Below, in pieces: positions 5,470 through 11,130 of a DNA stretch of 11,130 bases. Position numbers and translations under genes: made by a program. The notes beneath the pieces were generated by a model. It was not told the origin of the DNA and ran no database searches. It worked only from the letters and a program-made list of their open reading frames with translations. The number at the start of each line of letters is the position of its first letter. Position 1 is the stretch's first letter. Source of the DNA: Bacillota bacterium (GTDB taxonomy: Bacteria > Bacillota > Clostridia > Christensenellales > SZUA-584); contig JAEZNC010000052.1 in the NCBI GenBank assembly GCA_023441905.1, forward strand, positions 1 to 11,130. Reading direction: 5' to 3'.

Positions 5470-7149
5470 ATGAGTGAGATTATGAGCCGGTATTGTCCGC
5501 GCATCACGTTCAATTCCTATGAGGATTTTAAAGAGAATTATATATGCAACGAGCCCGAGAGCTTTAACTTTGCATACGACGTCGTTGACGAATGGGCAAA
5601 GATCGATCCCGAAAAGCCCGCATTGGTATGGACAAACGATGACGCCGAGATGAAGCGCTATACGTTCTCCGATATCAAGGCACTGAGTGACCGCGCCGCG
5701 AACGTGATGGCCTCGTTCGGCATCAAAAAGGGCGATGTGGTTATGCTGATACTAAAGCAGCGCCCCGAGGCGTGGGTGTGCATCACAGCGCTGATGAAGC
5801 TTGGTGCCATCTGCATTCCCGCGAGCTATCAATTAACCCCTAAGGATATCGTTTACCGCTGCAATATCGCGAATGTGAAAATGCTGATCAGTGTGGACGA
5901 AGACGAGGTGGTACGCCATATTGGGGAGGCACGCGGCGAGTGTGACACACTGCAGACACTTCTGAGCGTGGGGGACAAGCAGCCGGACGGCTTTTTAAGC
6001 TTTGAGAGCGAGATGCAAAAGGCGGATGCCGTTTTTACGCGCCCGACCGGCAGCGAAGCGGTAATAAACACGGACCCGATGCTGATCTATTTCTCATCAG
6101 GTACCACGGGGATGCCCAAGATGGTTTGGCACGATTTCGCGTTTCCGCTCGGCCATATTGTGACCGCGAAATACTGGCAGTGCGTGCAGGACAACCGCAT
6201 CCACATGACGCAGACAGATTCAGGCTGGGCGAAATTTGCGTGGGGCAAGATATACGGGCAATGGATATGCGGCGCGACAATCGGCGCTTATGATACCGAG
6301 AAATTTGTGCCGCATAATCTGCTCGAAGCGCTGATGCGCATCAAACCGACGACGTTTTGTGCGCCCGCAACCATATACCGTTATCTGATCAAGGAAGACC
6401 TATCGGGCTATGATTTAAGCTTTATTGAGCATGCGAGCCTGGCGGGCGAGCCGCTGAACCCCGAGGTTTTCAGAAAAATACAGGAACTGACCGGCCTCAC
6501 GGTGCACGAAGGGTTCGGACAGACCGAATCGTCGGTGCTGCTCGCGAATTTCCCGTGGGTGGATATAAAGCCCGGCTCGATGGGCAAACCGTCACCGTTG
6601 TACAATATCGACCTGATCGACACGGACGGCAGCACTTGCGAAGACGGTGTGGTGGGTTCTATTGTGGTGAAGGATACCGACAAGAAGCACCCGCTCGGGC
6701 TGTTTCACGGCTACTGGCAGGACCCGCAGACCACGCAGAAAAGCTGGCGTGACGGCATTTATAACACGGGCGATATGGCGTGGCGCGATGCGGACGGCTA
6801 TTTTTGGTTCGTGGGCCGCAACGACGACGTGATCAAATGCTCGGGCTACCGCATTGGGCCGTTTGAGGTGGAGAGCGTGCTGATCGAGCATCCGTCGGTG
6901 CTCGAGTGCGCGGTGACAGCTGCGCCCGACCCCGTGCGCGGGCAGGTGGTGAAGGCGACCATCGTGCTTGCCAAGGGGTACGAGCCGAGCGACGCGCTGA
7001 TCAAGGAGCTGCAGAACCATGTGAAGAAGGCGACCGCGCCGTATAAATACCCGCGCATTGTGGAGTTTGTGGCGGCACTGCCCAAAACCACGAGCGACAA
7101 AATACAGCGAAACGTGATTCGCCAGAGGGATAGTGAGAAACAGCAATAG
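5470..7149 (+). CDS. AMP-forming acyl-CoA synthetase (ACS/ACSM-like)
   Basis: A 559-residue member of the ANL adenylate-forming superfamily. It would activate a carboxylic acid with ATP to an acyl-AMP and then form the CoA thioester in the cytoplasm. Motifs seen: phosphate loop YFSSGTTGMPK (207-217); EGFGQTES (347-354); NTGD with D435; the hinge region GRNDDVIKCSGYR (449-461) with R450 and K456; and the C-terminal catalytic lysine K544 in PKTTSDKIQR, where D replaces the usual G before K. The full-length enzyme resembles medium-chain or aromatic acyl-CoA synthetases more than acetyl-CoA synthetase (no long N-terminal domain), but the substrate cannot be read from the sequence. The start at 5470 has GGGG eight bases upstream; ATG 5482 is an alternative. 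It is co-transcribed with the XRE-cupin regulator. Confidence 0.93.
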   Translation: MSEIMSRYCPRITFNSYEDFKENYICNEPESFNFAYDVVDEWAKIDPEKPALVWTNDDAEMKRYTFSDIKALSDRAANVMASFGIKKGDVVMLILKQRPEAWVCITALMKLGAICIPASYQLTPKDIVYRCNIANVKMLISVDEDEVVRHIGEARGECDTLQTLLSVGDKQPDGFLSFESEMQKADAVFTRPTGSEAVINTDPMLIYFSSGTTGMPKMVWHDFAFPLGHIVTAKYWQCVQDNRIHMTQTDSGWAKFAWGKIYGQWICGATIGAYDTEKFVPHNLLEALMRIKPTTFCAPATIYRYLIKEDLSGYDLSFIEHASLAGEPLNPEVFRKIQELTGLTVHEGFGQTESSVLLANFPWVDIKPGSMGKPSPLYNIDLIDTDGSTCEDGVVGSIVVKDTDKKHPLGLFHGYWQDPQTTQKSWRDGIYNTGDMAWRDADGYFWFVGRNDDVIKCSGYRIGPFEVESVLIEHPSVLECAVTAAPDPVRGQVVKATIVLAKGYEPSDALIKELQNHVKKATAPYKYPRIVEFVAALPKTTSDKIQRNVIRQRDSEKQQ

Positions 7150-7156
7150 AAAGAGA

Positions 7157-7190
7157 AAAAAGAGCGCGGGAACAGCTTCCGCGCTTTTTT
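7157..7190 (+). terminator. Strong, probably bidirectional terminator after the synthetase
   Basis: AGCGCGG (7163-7169) pairs with CCGCGCT (7179-7185), with further GAA/TTC pairing toward the loop. The stem is preceded by an A-run and followed by six Ts, so it could work on both strands. Confidence 0.88.
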
Positions 7191-7205
7191 GCTGCGAATA
7201 TCAGG

Positions 7206-7338
7206 TGTGAAGACGCGTGTCTTATCACAGCCTCGCCGGATCACTGCTTTGGTTACACTGTCATGGAAAAGCTCAGAAAAGGATATCGGCGGGCATCTTT
7301 CTCGGCCTGAGGGGTGGCATATAACAGCATGACGCCCC
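7206..7338. other. Two hairpin-forming segments in the gap before the M15 lipoprotein
   Basis: The gap 7191-7443 has no supported gene. TGTGAAGAC (7206-7214) faces GTCTTATCACA (7219-7229) across GCGT, leaving a two-base bulge. GGGGTGGCAT (7311-7320) faces ATGACGCCCC (7329-7338) across an eight-base loop, with one mismatch and one wobble. Neither has a T-run. Both lie upstream of the predicted promoter at 7384-7412, so they would act as DNA elements or in read-through RNA. Confidence 0.35.
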
Positions 7339-7381
7339 AGAAACATTGCAGCGAGGACAGAAAGACTCTTCTCGTTACGCG

Positions 7382-7412
7382 TTTTGACCTAAGTCAAAAA
7401 TTTCGTTACAAT
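7382..7412 (+). promoter_or_regulatory. Sigma-A promoter overlapping palindromic operator (site 3)
   Basis: TTGACC (7384-7389) and TACAAT (7407-7412) are separated by exactly 17 bases, a good sigma-A promoter. The -35 lies inside the perfect palindrome TTTTGAC-CTAA-GTCAAAA (7382-7399), the third copy of TGACYYRAGTCA. A protein bound here would cover the -35 element, which suggests repression at this copy rather than activation. The predicted start is near 7419. Confidence 0.65.
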
Positions 7413-7443
7413 AAACATAATGAAAGCAGCAATAAGCTGCGGG

Positions 7444-8334
7444 ATGGAGAGGCTGTTGAAAAGAGTCTGGATTATATTATCTGTTCTGATATTTGGCGCT
7501 TTGCTGCTGACAGGATGTGCAATATCTGAAGATGCTGAGTCTTCCGCATCGGTGAGCGCAACAGCAACGCCCGCGGTTTCGGCGACACCTGCGCCCACGC
7601 CCACACCGATATTCACGCCGATACCGACGACACCGCCCGATGTGACGGAGACGCCAGCCGCCACGCCGCAGCCAACCCAGACGCCAAAGACCTCGCCGTC
7701 GGCGGCACCCGCCGACACGAAGGCTGACGACACGGTGACGGTGGCTGAGGGGTTTGGTTACATGAAGCTGAATGACGAGTTAAAGCAGCGCATCACGGGC
7801 ATGAGCTATCCGGCGGACGACAGTCATATTGCCATCAGTTATGACGATCTGCGGTATGTGAAAATCAAGCACTACGATTTTAACGGCAACGTGAAGGACG
7901 GGGAGCTCATCGTCAACAAAAAGCTCGCCAAAGACGTGGCAAAGATTTTCTATGAATTGTATCAGGCGAAGTATCCGCTCGAATCGGTGCGGCTGGTGGA
8001 CGACTACGGCGAGCCGGGGGACGATAATCTCTCGATGGCGGCGAACAACACATCGGCGTTTAACTACCGCAAGGTGACGGGCAGCAAAACGCTCTCGCGC
8101 CACAGCTACGGTGCGGCGATTGATATCAACCCGAGACTGAATCCGTACATTGACGGAGACCGCGTTGCGCCCGAGAACGGCGCGGAATACGCGGACCGCA
8201 GCAAGGATTTTGCGGGCAAGATTGACCACGATGACGCGTGCTATAAGATATTTATTGCGCACGGCTGGACGTGGGGCGGCGACTGGAAGGGTGACAAGGA
8301 TTATCAGCACTTCTCAAAGGATATCGGGTTTTAA
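7444..8334 (+). CDS. Lipoprotein with M15-type peptidoglycan peptidase domain (VanY-like)
   Basis: A secreted, membrane-anchored protein of 296 residues. A lipoprotein signal peptide occupies residues 1-24 (MERLLKRVWIILSVLIFGAL) with lipobox LLTG-C25. Residues 34-92 are a Pro/Thr/Ala-rich linker likely to span the wall. Residues 97-296 form an M15-family metallopeptidase domain with S218-R-H220-S-Y-G-A-A-I-D227 and, near the C-terminus, W-T-W-G-G-D-W then D-x-x-H289-F. H220, D227 and H289 are the expected zinc ligands. The family cleaves D-Ala-D-Ala or related cross-link peptides in peptidoglycan. Start choice is uncertain: ATG 7420 would add eight residues but sits at the predicted transcription start, while ATG 7444 gives a clean signal peptide, although its ribosome binding site is weak. 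Confidence 0.85.
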   Translation: MERLLKRVWIILSVLIFGALLLTGCAISEDAESSASVSATATPAVSATPAPTPTPIFTPIPTTPPDVTETPAATPQPTQTPKTSPSAAPADTKADDTVTVAEGFGYMKLNDELKQRITGMSYPADDSHIAISYDDLRYVKIKHYDFNGNVKDGELIVNKKLAKDVAKIFYELYQAKYPLESVRLVDDYGEPGDDNLSMAANNTSAFNYRKVTGSKTLSRHSYGAAIDINPRLNPYIDGDRVAPENGAEYADRSKDFAGKIDHDDACYKIFIAHGWTWGGDWKGDKDYQHFSKDIGF

Positions 8335-8345
8335 GGGGTGATAAG

Positions 8346-8388
8346 AAGCGCTGCAGATAACTATTTTTGTTTGATAGCGCTTTTATTT
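8346..8388 (+). terminator. Terminator after the M15 lipoprotein
   Basis: AAGCGCT (8346-8352) pairs with AGCGCTT (8376-8382) around a 23-base loop, merging into TTTTATTT. The loop is long, so efficiency may be moderate. It ends immediately before the ribosome binding site of the next gene. Confidence 0.65.
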
Positions 8389-8400
8389 GAGGAGAGACGG

Positions 8401-8658
8401 ATGACAAGTAAAATACAATGCCCATGCTGTGGCTACTGCACAATTGAAAGCGATGATGAAGTTATTGTGGATATTTGCGATATTTGTTTATGGCAATATG
8501 ATGTAACTGCTCACAAGTATCCAGACAGAGTAATAGGTCCTAATAAAATATCTTTAAATGATGCAAAAGAGAACTTCTTAAGGTTTGGCATATCAAAGAC
8601 TGAGCATATCGGCAAAGCAATGAATCGGAAACCAGACATTTCGGATATATGTAAATAG
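8401..8658 (+). CDS. Small cysteine-rich CPCC-domain protein
   Basis: An 85-residue soluble protein with an N-terminal C7-P-C9-C10-G motif and a second C-x-x-C pair at C32/C35 (CDICLWQYD). This matches the Cys_rich_CPCC family, small putative metal-binding proteins of unknown function often found in accessory regions and beside toxin or polymorphic loci. ATG 8401 has AGGAG (8390-8394) six bases upstream; longer in-frame forms from 8338 would run through the preceding terminator and are rejected. The gene is clearly more AT-rich than the genes to its left and uses A/T-ending codons, a sign of different origin. It lies directly after a terminator with no obvious promoter, so expression may depend on read-through. 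Confidence 0.75.
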   Translation: MTSKIQCPCCGYCTIESDDEVIVDICDICLWQYDVTAHKYPDRVIGPNKISLNDAKENFLRFGISKTEHIGKAMNRKPDISDICK

Positions 8659-8812
8659 AAGCTTTTACTGCAAATAAATTAATCAAAAATATAAGAAGTT
8701 AGCCCCAGTTCTTACGGCTAACTCCCTGTGAATAAAGAAATAGGTATACCCGAGGCTTCGCAGAATTTCTAGAGTTGCAATTATATCGTGACTATGAAAA
8801 GTTATTAAAGTG
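8659..8812. other. AT-rich intergenic stretch with one 8-bp hairpin
   Basis: No gene is supported. AGTTAGCC (8697-8704) and GGCTAACT (8716-8723) are exact reverse complements around an 11-base loop. On the minus strand the stem is followed after a few bases by a T-rich run (TCTTATATTTTTG), so it might act as a weak terminator for transcripts coming from the minus-strand genes at 8963-10477. Confidence 0.4.
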
Positions 8813-8884
8813 GTCATTCTGAACGAGCGAAGCGAATGAAGAATCTGTTACAGATCCTTCGTCGCTCCGCTCCTCAGGATTGAC
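8813..8884. repeat. 72-bp dispersed hairpin repeat (REP/MITE-like)
   Basis: The ends are imperfect inverted repeats (GTCATTCTGA at 8813-8822; TCAGGATTGAC at 8874-8884). Inside are GCGAAGCGAA and TCGCTCCGCTC, with a central imperfect stem made by GAAGAATCTGT (8839-8849) and ACAGATCCTTC (8850-8860 region). I recognise this GTCATTCTGA...GAAGAATCT...TCAGGAT pattern as a short non-coding repeat seen in many unrelated bacterial genomes. It has no ORF, and its single copy here sits between convergent genes. Confidence 0.7.
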
Positions 8885-8937
8885 CGAAGCAGTAGCTTCT
8901 CATAGCAACAATCGTTTTGTCTGACAGTGCTTTTAAT

Positions 8938-8966
8938 TTAAGAAGAGAATCCGTTGGGCTTCTTAA
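8938..8966 (-). terminator. Weak terminator-like stem at the end of the EFR1 gene
   Basis: TTAAGAAG (8938-8945) and CTTCTTAA (8959-8966) form an exact 8-bp stem with a 13-base loop. Read on the minus strand it overlaps the stop codon of the EFR1-type gene and is followed by AATTAAAAG rather than a true T-run, so termination would be inefficient. Confidence 0.35.
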
Positions 8967-9772
8967 CTGGTAAGGCTATCTTGTATTCCTTTATATCTTT
9001 TATAAATACTGGGATCGGCAAATTTTCCATCATACCAAACAGCGTACTTAGGACAAAAATTGTAGCATCGCATGCAAGTTGTACAGGTCGGTAAAAAAGT
9101 AAAGGCGCCGTTTGAATACACAATGCTCTTTGTAGGGCAATTATTCACACAACGCATGCAAGAGCTGCACTTGGCTATATCGACATTCAGATATTTAAAA
9201 TGATTCTTTTTTTCCGCAGCAGTTGCTTTTCTGATGATGATACCGGGGATAAGATAGGGCCCGATATTTGTGATATATTTACGATCAGATATAAGATTGC
9301 TAATAGGTTTGTCGATACTGTTTTGGCACTTTTTCAGCCTCGCTTTTAATACCTCTCTTGATACAGGCTTCGTTTTCAGCTTGGGGGTCGACAAGTTGTT
9401 GCATATCCGTAGCCTAACATATCCCGCCATCTCTAAGTTATATTTTTTAAGTGCTTTCTTCACGACGAATGGCCCCATCGCATCCATATAGCCGACTGTG
9501 GTCATGATGAAATATTTCTTCTTCGCAGTATTTAACGCGCCTATACTTTTTTCAAAGAACTCCTTTATGATGTGAGGCATATCAGCGCCATATACCGGAA
9601 AGGCGAACCCAATATAATCTGCTTTCTCAATGACCGATTGAAGATTCTCAATTCTGTTTTCAACGGAGTAAATCGTGCATTCATGTTTTTTTTGTTCTAT
9701 TGCTTTTTGGAATTGATGGACGGCCCATTCCGTATTCCCTGTGCCGCTGAAATAGAAAACAGTGAATTTCAT
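8963..9772 (-). CDS. EFR1-type flavodoxin/ferredoxin fusion protein
   Basis: A 269-residue cytoplasmic redox protein. The N-terminal flavodoxin-like domain (about 1-150) has the FMN phosphate loop FSGTGNT (8-14), and FAFPVYGADMPHIIKEF (57-73) is the typical second FMN region. The C-terminal part has two CxxCxxCxxxCP clusters, C202/C205/C208/C212 and C230/C233/C236/C240, for two [4Fe-4S] centres. The layout is that of the EFR1 family ferrodoxins, common in anaerobic Bacillota; the electron partners are unknown. The start at 9772 has GAGGGGG five bases upstream. It lies 54 bases after the TetR gene with no promoter in between, so it is probably co-transcribed and controlled by that repressor. 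It is more AT-rich than the TetR gene. Confidence 0.9.
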   Translation of the reverse strand: MKFTVFYFSGTGNTEWAVHQFQKAIEQKKHECTIYSVENRIENLQSVIEKADYIGFAFPVYGADMPHIIKEFFEKSIGALNTAKKKYFIMTTVGYMDAMGPFVVKKALKKYNLEMAGYVRLRICNNLSTPKLKTKPVSREVLKARLKKCQNSIDKPISNLISDRKYITNIGPYLIPGIIIRKATAAEKKNHFKYLNVDIAKCSSCMRCVNNCPTKSIVYSNGAFTFLPTCTTCMRCYNFCPKYAVWYDGKFADPSIYKRYKGIQDSLTS

Positions 9773-9826
9773 AATTCCCCCTCATTTATGATGGATGAAT
9801 CTCCTAAAAGCCTGATGCCGCTTGTT

Positions 9827-10477
9827 TCAATCATGGGCATGATGCTGCCATCCTTTCATCGCATAATCGATAAACGCTCTCACGTCTTTTTCCGCGTTGT
9901 CCATGCTGCCGCTCAACAGGCTGTATGAGATGATAAATCCGAACAGCTGGTTAAACATAATGTCGGCGCTCACATCCGGCGCAATTTCGCCGCGCTGTTT
10001 TGCGGCATCGAGCATCTGAGACACATAGCCTTTCACGGCAGGGATAATGCTGTCACCAAGCTGCTTGAGCAGTTTCGGGCGGTGCACCACTTCAGGCAGC
10101 ACCGATTTGAAAAACAGCTTGTTTTTATGAGCGATGGATAGCCGATCGAGCAGAATCTCTGCCAATAACTCTTCGATGGGTGAGTCCTTTTTTTCTTCGA
10201 GAATATCGCGGATTGGCTTTTCGAGCTTGGGCTGAATGACCCGGATCATCAATGGCACCATTTTTTCAAGTATCGCGCCCTTGCTGGGGAAATACCGAAA
10301 TATTGTTCCTTCCGCAACGCCCGCTTTTTCCGCGATTTCCTTCGTCTTAGTGCTTTCAAAGCCTTTTTCTGAGAAAATCTCTATTGCCGCGTTGATGATC
10401 CGCACCTCTTTGTCCGGGCTGTTTTCCATATAATGGCTGATGGTCTGCTGAAAATCATAGTTTAAATTTTTGTCCAT
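9827..10477 (-). CDS. TetR/AcrR-family transcriptional regulator
   Basis: A 216-residue repressor. Residues 24-70 are a TetR_N DNA-binding domain (RIINAAIEIFSEKGFESTKT, then KEIAEKAGVAEGTIFRYFPSK with the recognition helix around 55-62). The remaining all-helical C-terminal portion would bind an inducer and dimerise. Start ATG 10477 has GGGGG six bases upstream and is preferred over ATG 10504, which lies inside the predicted operator. A near-consensus promoter and a palindromic operator lie immediately upstream, so autorepression is likely. As the first gene of a two-gene unit with the EFR1-type protein, it probably controls that redox protein in response to an unknown ligand or stress. Confidence 0.93.
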   Translation of the reverse strand: MDKNLNYDFQQTISHYMENSPDKEVRIINAAIEIFSEKGFESTKTKEIAEKAGVAEGTIFRYFPSKGAILEKMVPLMIRVIQPKLEKPIRDILEEKKDSPIEELLAEILLDRLSIAHKNKLFFKSVLPEVVHRPKLLKQLGDSIIPAVKGYVSQMLDAAKQRGEIAPDVSADIMFNQLFGFIISYSLLSGSMDNAEKDVRAFIDYAMKGWQHHAHD

Positions 10478-10493
10478 AACATTCCCCCAAAAA

Positions 10494-10507
10494 TGAGTGA
10501 GCACTCA
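10494..10507. promoter_or_regulatory. Palindromic TetR operator candidate
   Basis: TGAGTG-AG-CACTCA has perfect six-base arms and lies between the promoter and the start codon of the TetR gene, at about +1 to +14 of the predicted transcript. Placement and symmetry are those of TetR-family autoregulatory operators. Confidence 0.7.
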
Positions 10508-10513
10508 ATCATT

Positions 10514-10541
10514 ATTATAAACAGCATATTTGCTTTGTCAA
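10514..10541 (-). promoter_or_regulatory. Near-consensus sigma-A promoter for the TetR-EFR1 unit
   Basis: On the minus strand TTGACA (10541-10536) and TATAAT (10519-10514) are both perfect hexamers separated by 16 bases. The predicted start is near 10507, directly in the palindrome at 10494-10507. Confidence 0.85.
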
Positions 10542-10560
10542 CAAAAAATTCCATAAACAC

Positions 10561-10638
10561 AGCAAAACGAGTCGGGCGATATTCGTGCATATCAGAGACG
10601 GTGAAATCGAGGATATCAAAAAAGCGTTTCACCTGTAG
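10561..10638 (+). other. Possible gene-end remnant before an orphan terminator
   Basis: The frame ending at TAG 10636-10638 is open for at least 25 codons and reads like the end of a soluble protein (IFVHIRDGEIEDIKKAFHL). It has no ATG or ribosome binding site, and the frame runs back only to a TGA at 10498-10500, through the TetR promoter. The stretch also contains the inverted repeat GGTGAAA/TTTCACC (about 10600-10632). It may be the decayed 3' end of a lost gene; a chance frame is equally possible. Confidence 0.2.
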
Positions 10639-10649
10639 TCAAACGACAT

Positions 10650-10676
10650 GAACAGCTTTACGGCTGCTCTTTTTTT
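10650..10676 (+). terminator. Intrinsic terminator without an obvious upstream gene
   Basis: GAACAGC (10650-10656) pairs with GCTGCTC (10663-10669), with one A-C mismatch, around TTTACG, and is followed by seven Ts. No intact plus-strand gene precedes it for almost 2 kb. Confidence 0.75.
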
Positions 10677-10732
10677 ATAAGACCTTGGTCATAATAGTGA
10701 GAAAATAAAAAAGAGGCAGTTTACAAGTTATG

Positions 10733-10741
10733 TGATACAAT
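10733..10741 (+). promoter_or_regulatory. Extended -10 promoter candidate for the last lipoprotein
   Basis: TGATACAAT is a TGn-extended -10 element with a poor -35 match (GAGGCA at 10713-10718, 17-base spacer). It would leave a leader of about 100 bases. The leader contains a purine-rich AAGGAGATAAGG without a start codon nearby. Confidence 0.4.
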
Positions 10742-10848
10742 GACATATAGAATATGAAGATATAAGGAGATAAGGAAAAAGAAAACAAATCCTATCCACT
10801 GCAATATGCCAATAAATGATGGTTCCATCGATTGAGAAGGAGAGGGTT

Positions 10849-11130
10849 ATGATAAGAAAAGCATTGATTTTTTTGGCTGCGGTGATGGCTGTTCTGTCTG
10901 CCGGCTGTCAAGCCACACCGGACAAGCCCGTCGTGGTGCAAAAGAATTTGGCGCAGATGATTGAAAAAGGCACATCGGGCAGCGCAAAACCGGAGACTTC
11001 ACAAGGACCCGTCAGCTATGCCGGGCTGCGCGCACATGACGGCGTTCCGGAGCGTTTTCAAAAGACGATCACCGAGGGAACCCTCACCATCAATTGTGAC
11101 GCGGCTGTTGAGTTGCCCGAAACTTACAAG
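10849..11130 (+). CDS. Lipoprotein of unknown function, N-terminal part
   Basis: The frame is open from ATG 10849 to the window end, giving 94 residues of a longer gene. The start is strongly supported by AAGGAG (10837-10842), six bases upstream. Residues 1-19 are a lipoprotein signal (MIRKALIFLAAVMAVLSAG) with lipobox LSAG-C20, so the protein is exported and anchored to the outer face of the membrane. The mature part begins QATPDKPVVVQKNLAQMIEK and continues hydrophilic. PVVVQKxxxQMIEK is reminiscent of DUF6034-type clostridial lipoproteins, but I hold that assignment with low confidence. No catalytic motif is visible in the part present. Confidence 0.85.
   Translation, partial: MIRKALIFLAAVMAVLSAGCQATPDKPVVVQKNLAQMIEKGTSGSAKPETSQGPVSYAGLRAHDGVPERFQKTITEGTLTINCDAAVELPETYK

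Noticed and set aside
6592..7346. Long minus-strand ORFs opposite the acyl-CoA synthetase
   Set aside because: They are shadows of a well-supported gene with all catalytic motifs, lack family motifs of their own, and cross the terminator.
7561..7730. Repetitive DNA of acg/ccg triplets resembling a tandem repeat array
   Set aside because: It encodes the Pro/Thr-rich linker of the M15 lipoprotein; units are irregular and there is no CRISPR-like spacing.
8697..8723. Possible integron attC-like site (GTTAGCC/GGCTAAC)
   Set aside because: The cores do not match the attC consensus (GTTRRRY/RYYYAAC), and there is no integrase or cassette structure.
10806..10835. Nine-codon leader ORF before the last lipoprotein
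   Set aside because: There is no ribosome binding site or regulatory codon run; too short to support.

Overview
The window looks like chromosomal DNA from an anaerobic, low-to-mid GC member of the Bacillota, probably class Clostridia. The evidence is strong GGAGG-type ribosome binding sites, sigma-A-like promoters, many short intrinsic terminators, lipobox lipoproteins, and Clostridia-typical families (EFR1-type ferredoxin/flavodoxin protein, CPCC protein, XRE-cupin regulator). No genus can be named from the sequence. There are no rRNA, tRNA, CRISPR or transposase genes.

Layout, left to right. (1) 1-856: the end of a DesK/LiaS-type sensor kinase and its overlapping NarL/LuxR-family response regulator. 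(2) 1182-3063: a tightly coupled trio of a small PLDc_N membrane protein, an ABC-2 ATPase and an ABC-2 permease, in the same order as Bacillus subtilis yxlEFG; closed by a terminator. (3) 3275-4590: a response regulator fused to a CheX-like phosphatase domain, overlapping a second, free-standing CheX-like protein; closed by a terminator. (4) 4904-7149: an XRE-cupin regulator followed 14 bases later by an acyl-CoA synthetase of the AMP-forming family; closed by a bidirectional terminator. (5) 7444-8334: a lipoprotein with a Pro/Thr-rich linker and an M15-type D,D-/L,D-peptidase domain. (6) 8401-8962: an AT-rich stretch with a CPCC-motif small protein and a 72-bp dispersed hairpin repeat. (7) 8963-10541, minus strand: a TetR regulator with a near-consensus promoter and a palindromic operator, followed by an EFR1-type flavodoxin/2x[4Fe-4S] protein. 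(8) 10542-11130: an orphan terminator, a promoter-like region and the start of an unknown lipoprotein that runs off the window.

The window is mostly signal transduction plus cell-envelope functions. The most interesting thread is a shared palindrome, TGACYYRAGTCA, found three times, each time in the intergenic DNA upstream of a plus-strand unit (ABC trio, XRE-cupin/synthetase, M15 lipoprotein) and nowhere else I could see. It suggests a common regulator of the CRP/FNR kind. The second is the overlapping REC-CheX/CheX pair with no kinase or other chemotaxis gene nearby. I see no clear evidence of a wholly new defence or mobile system.
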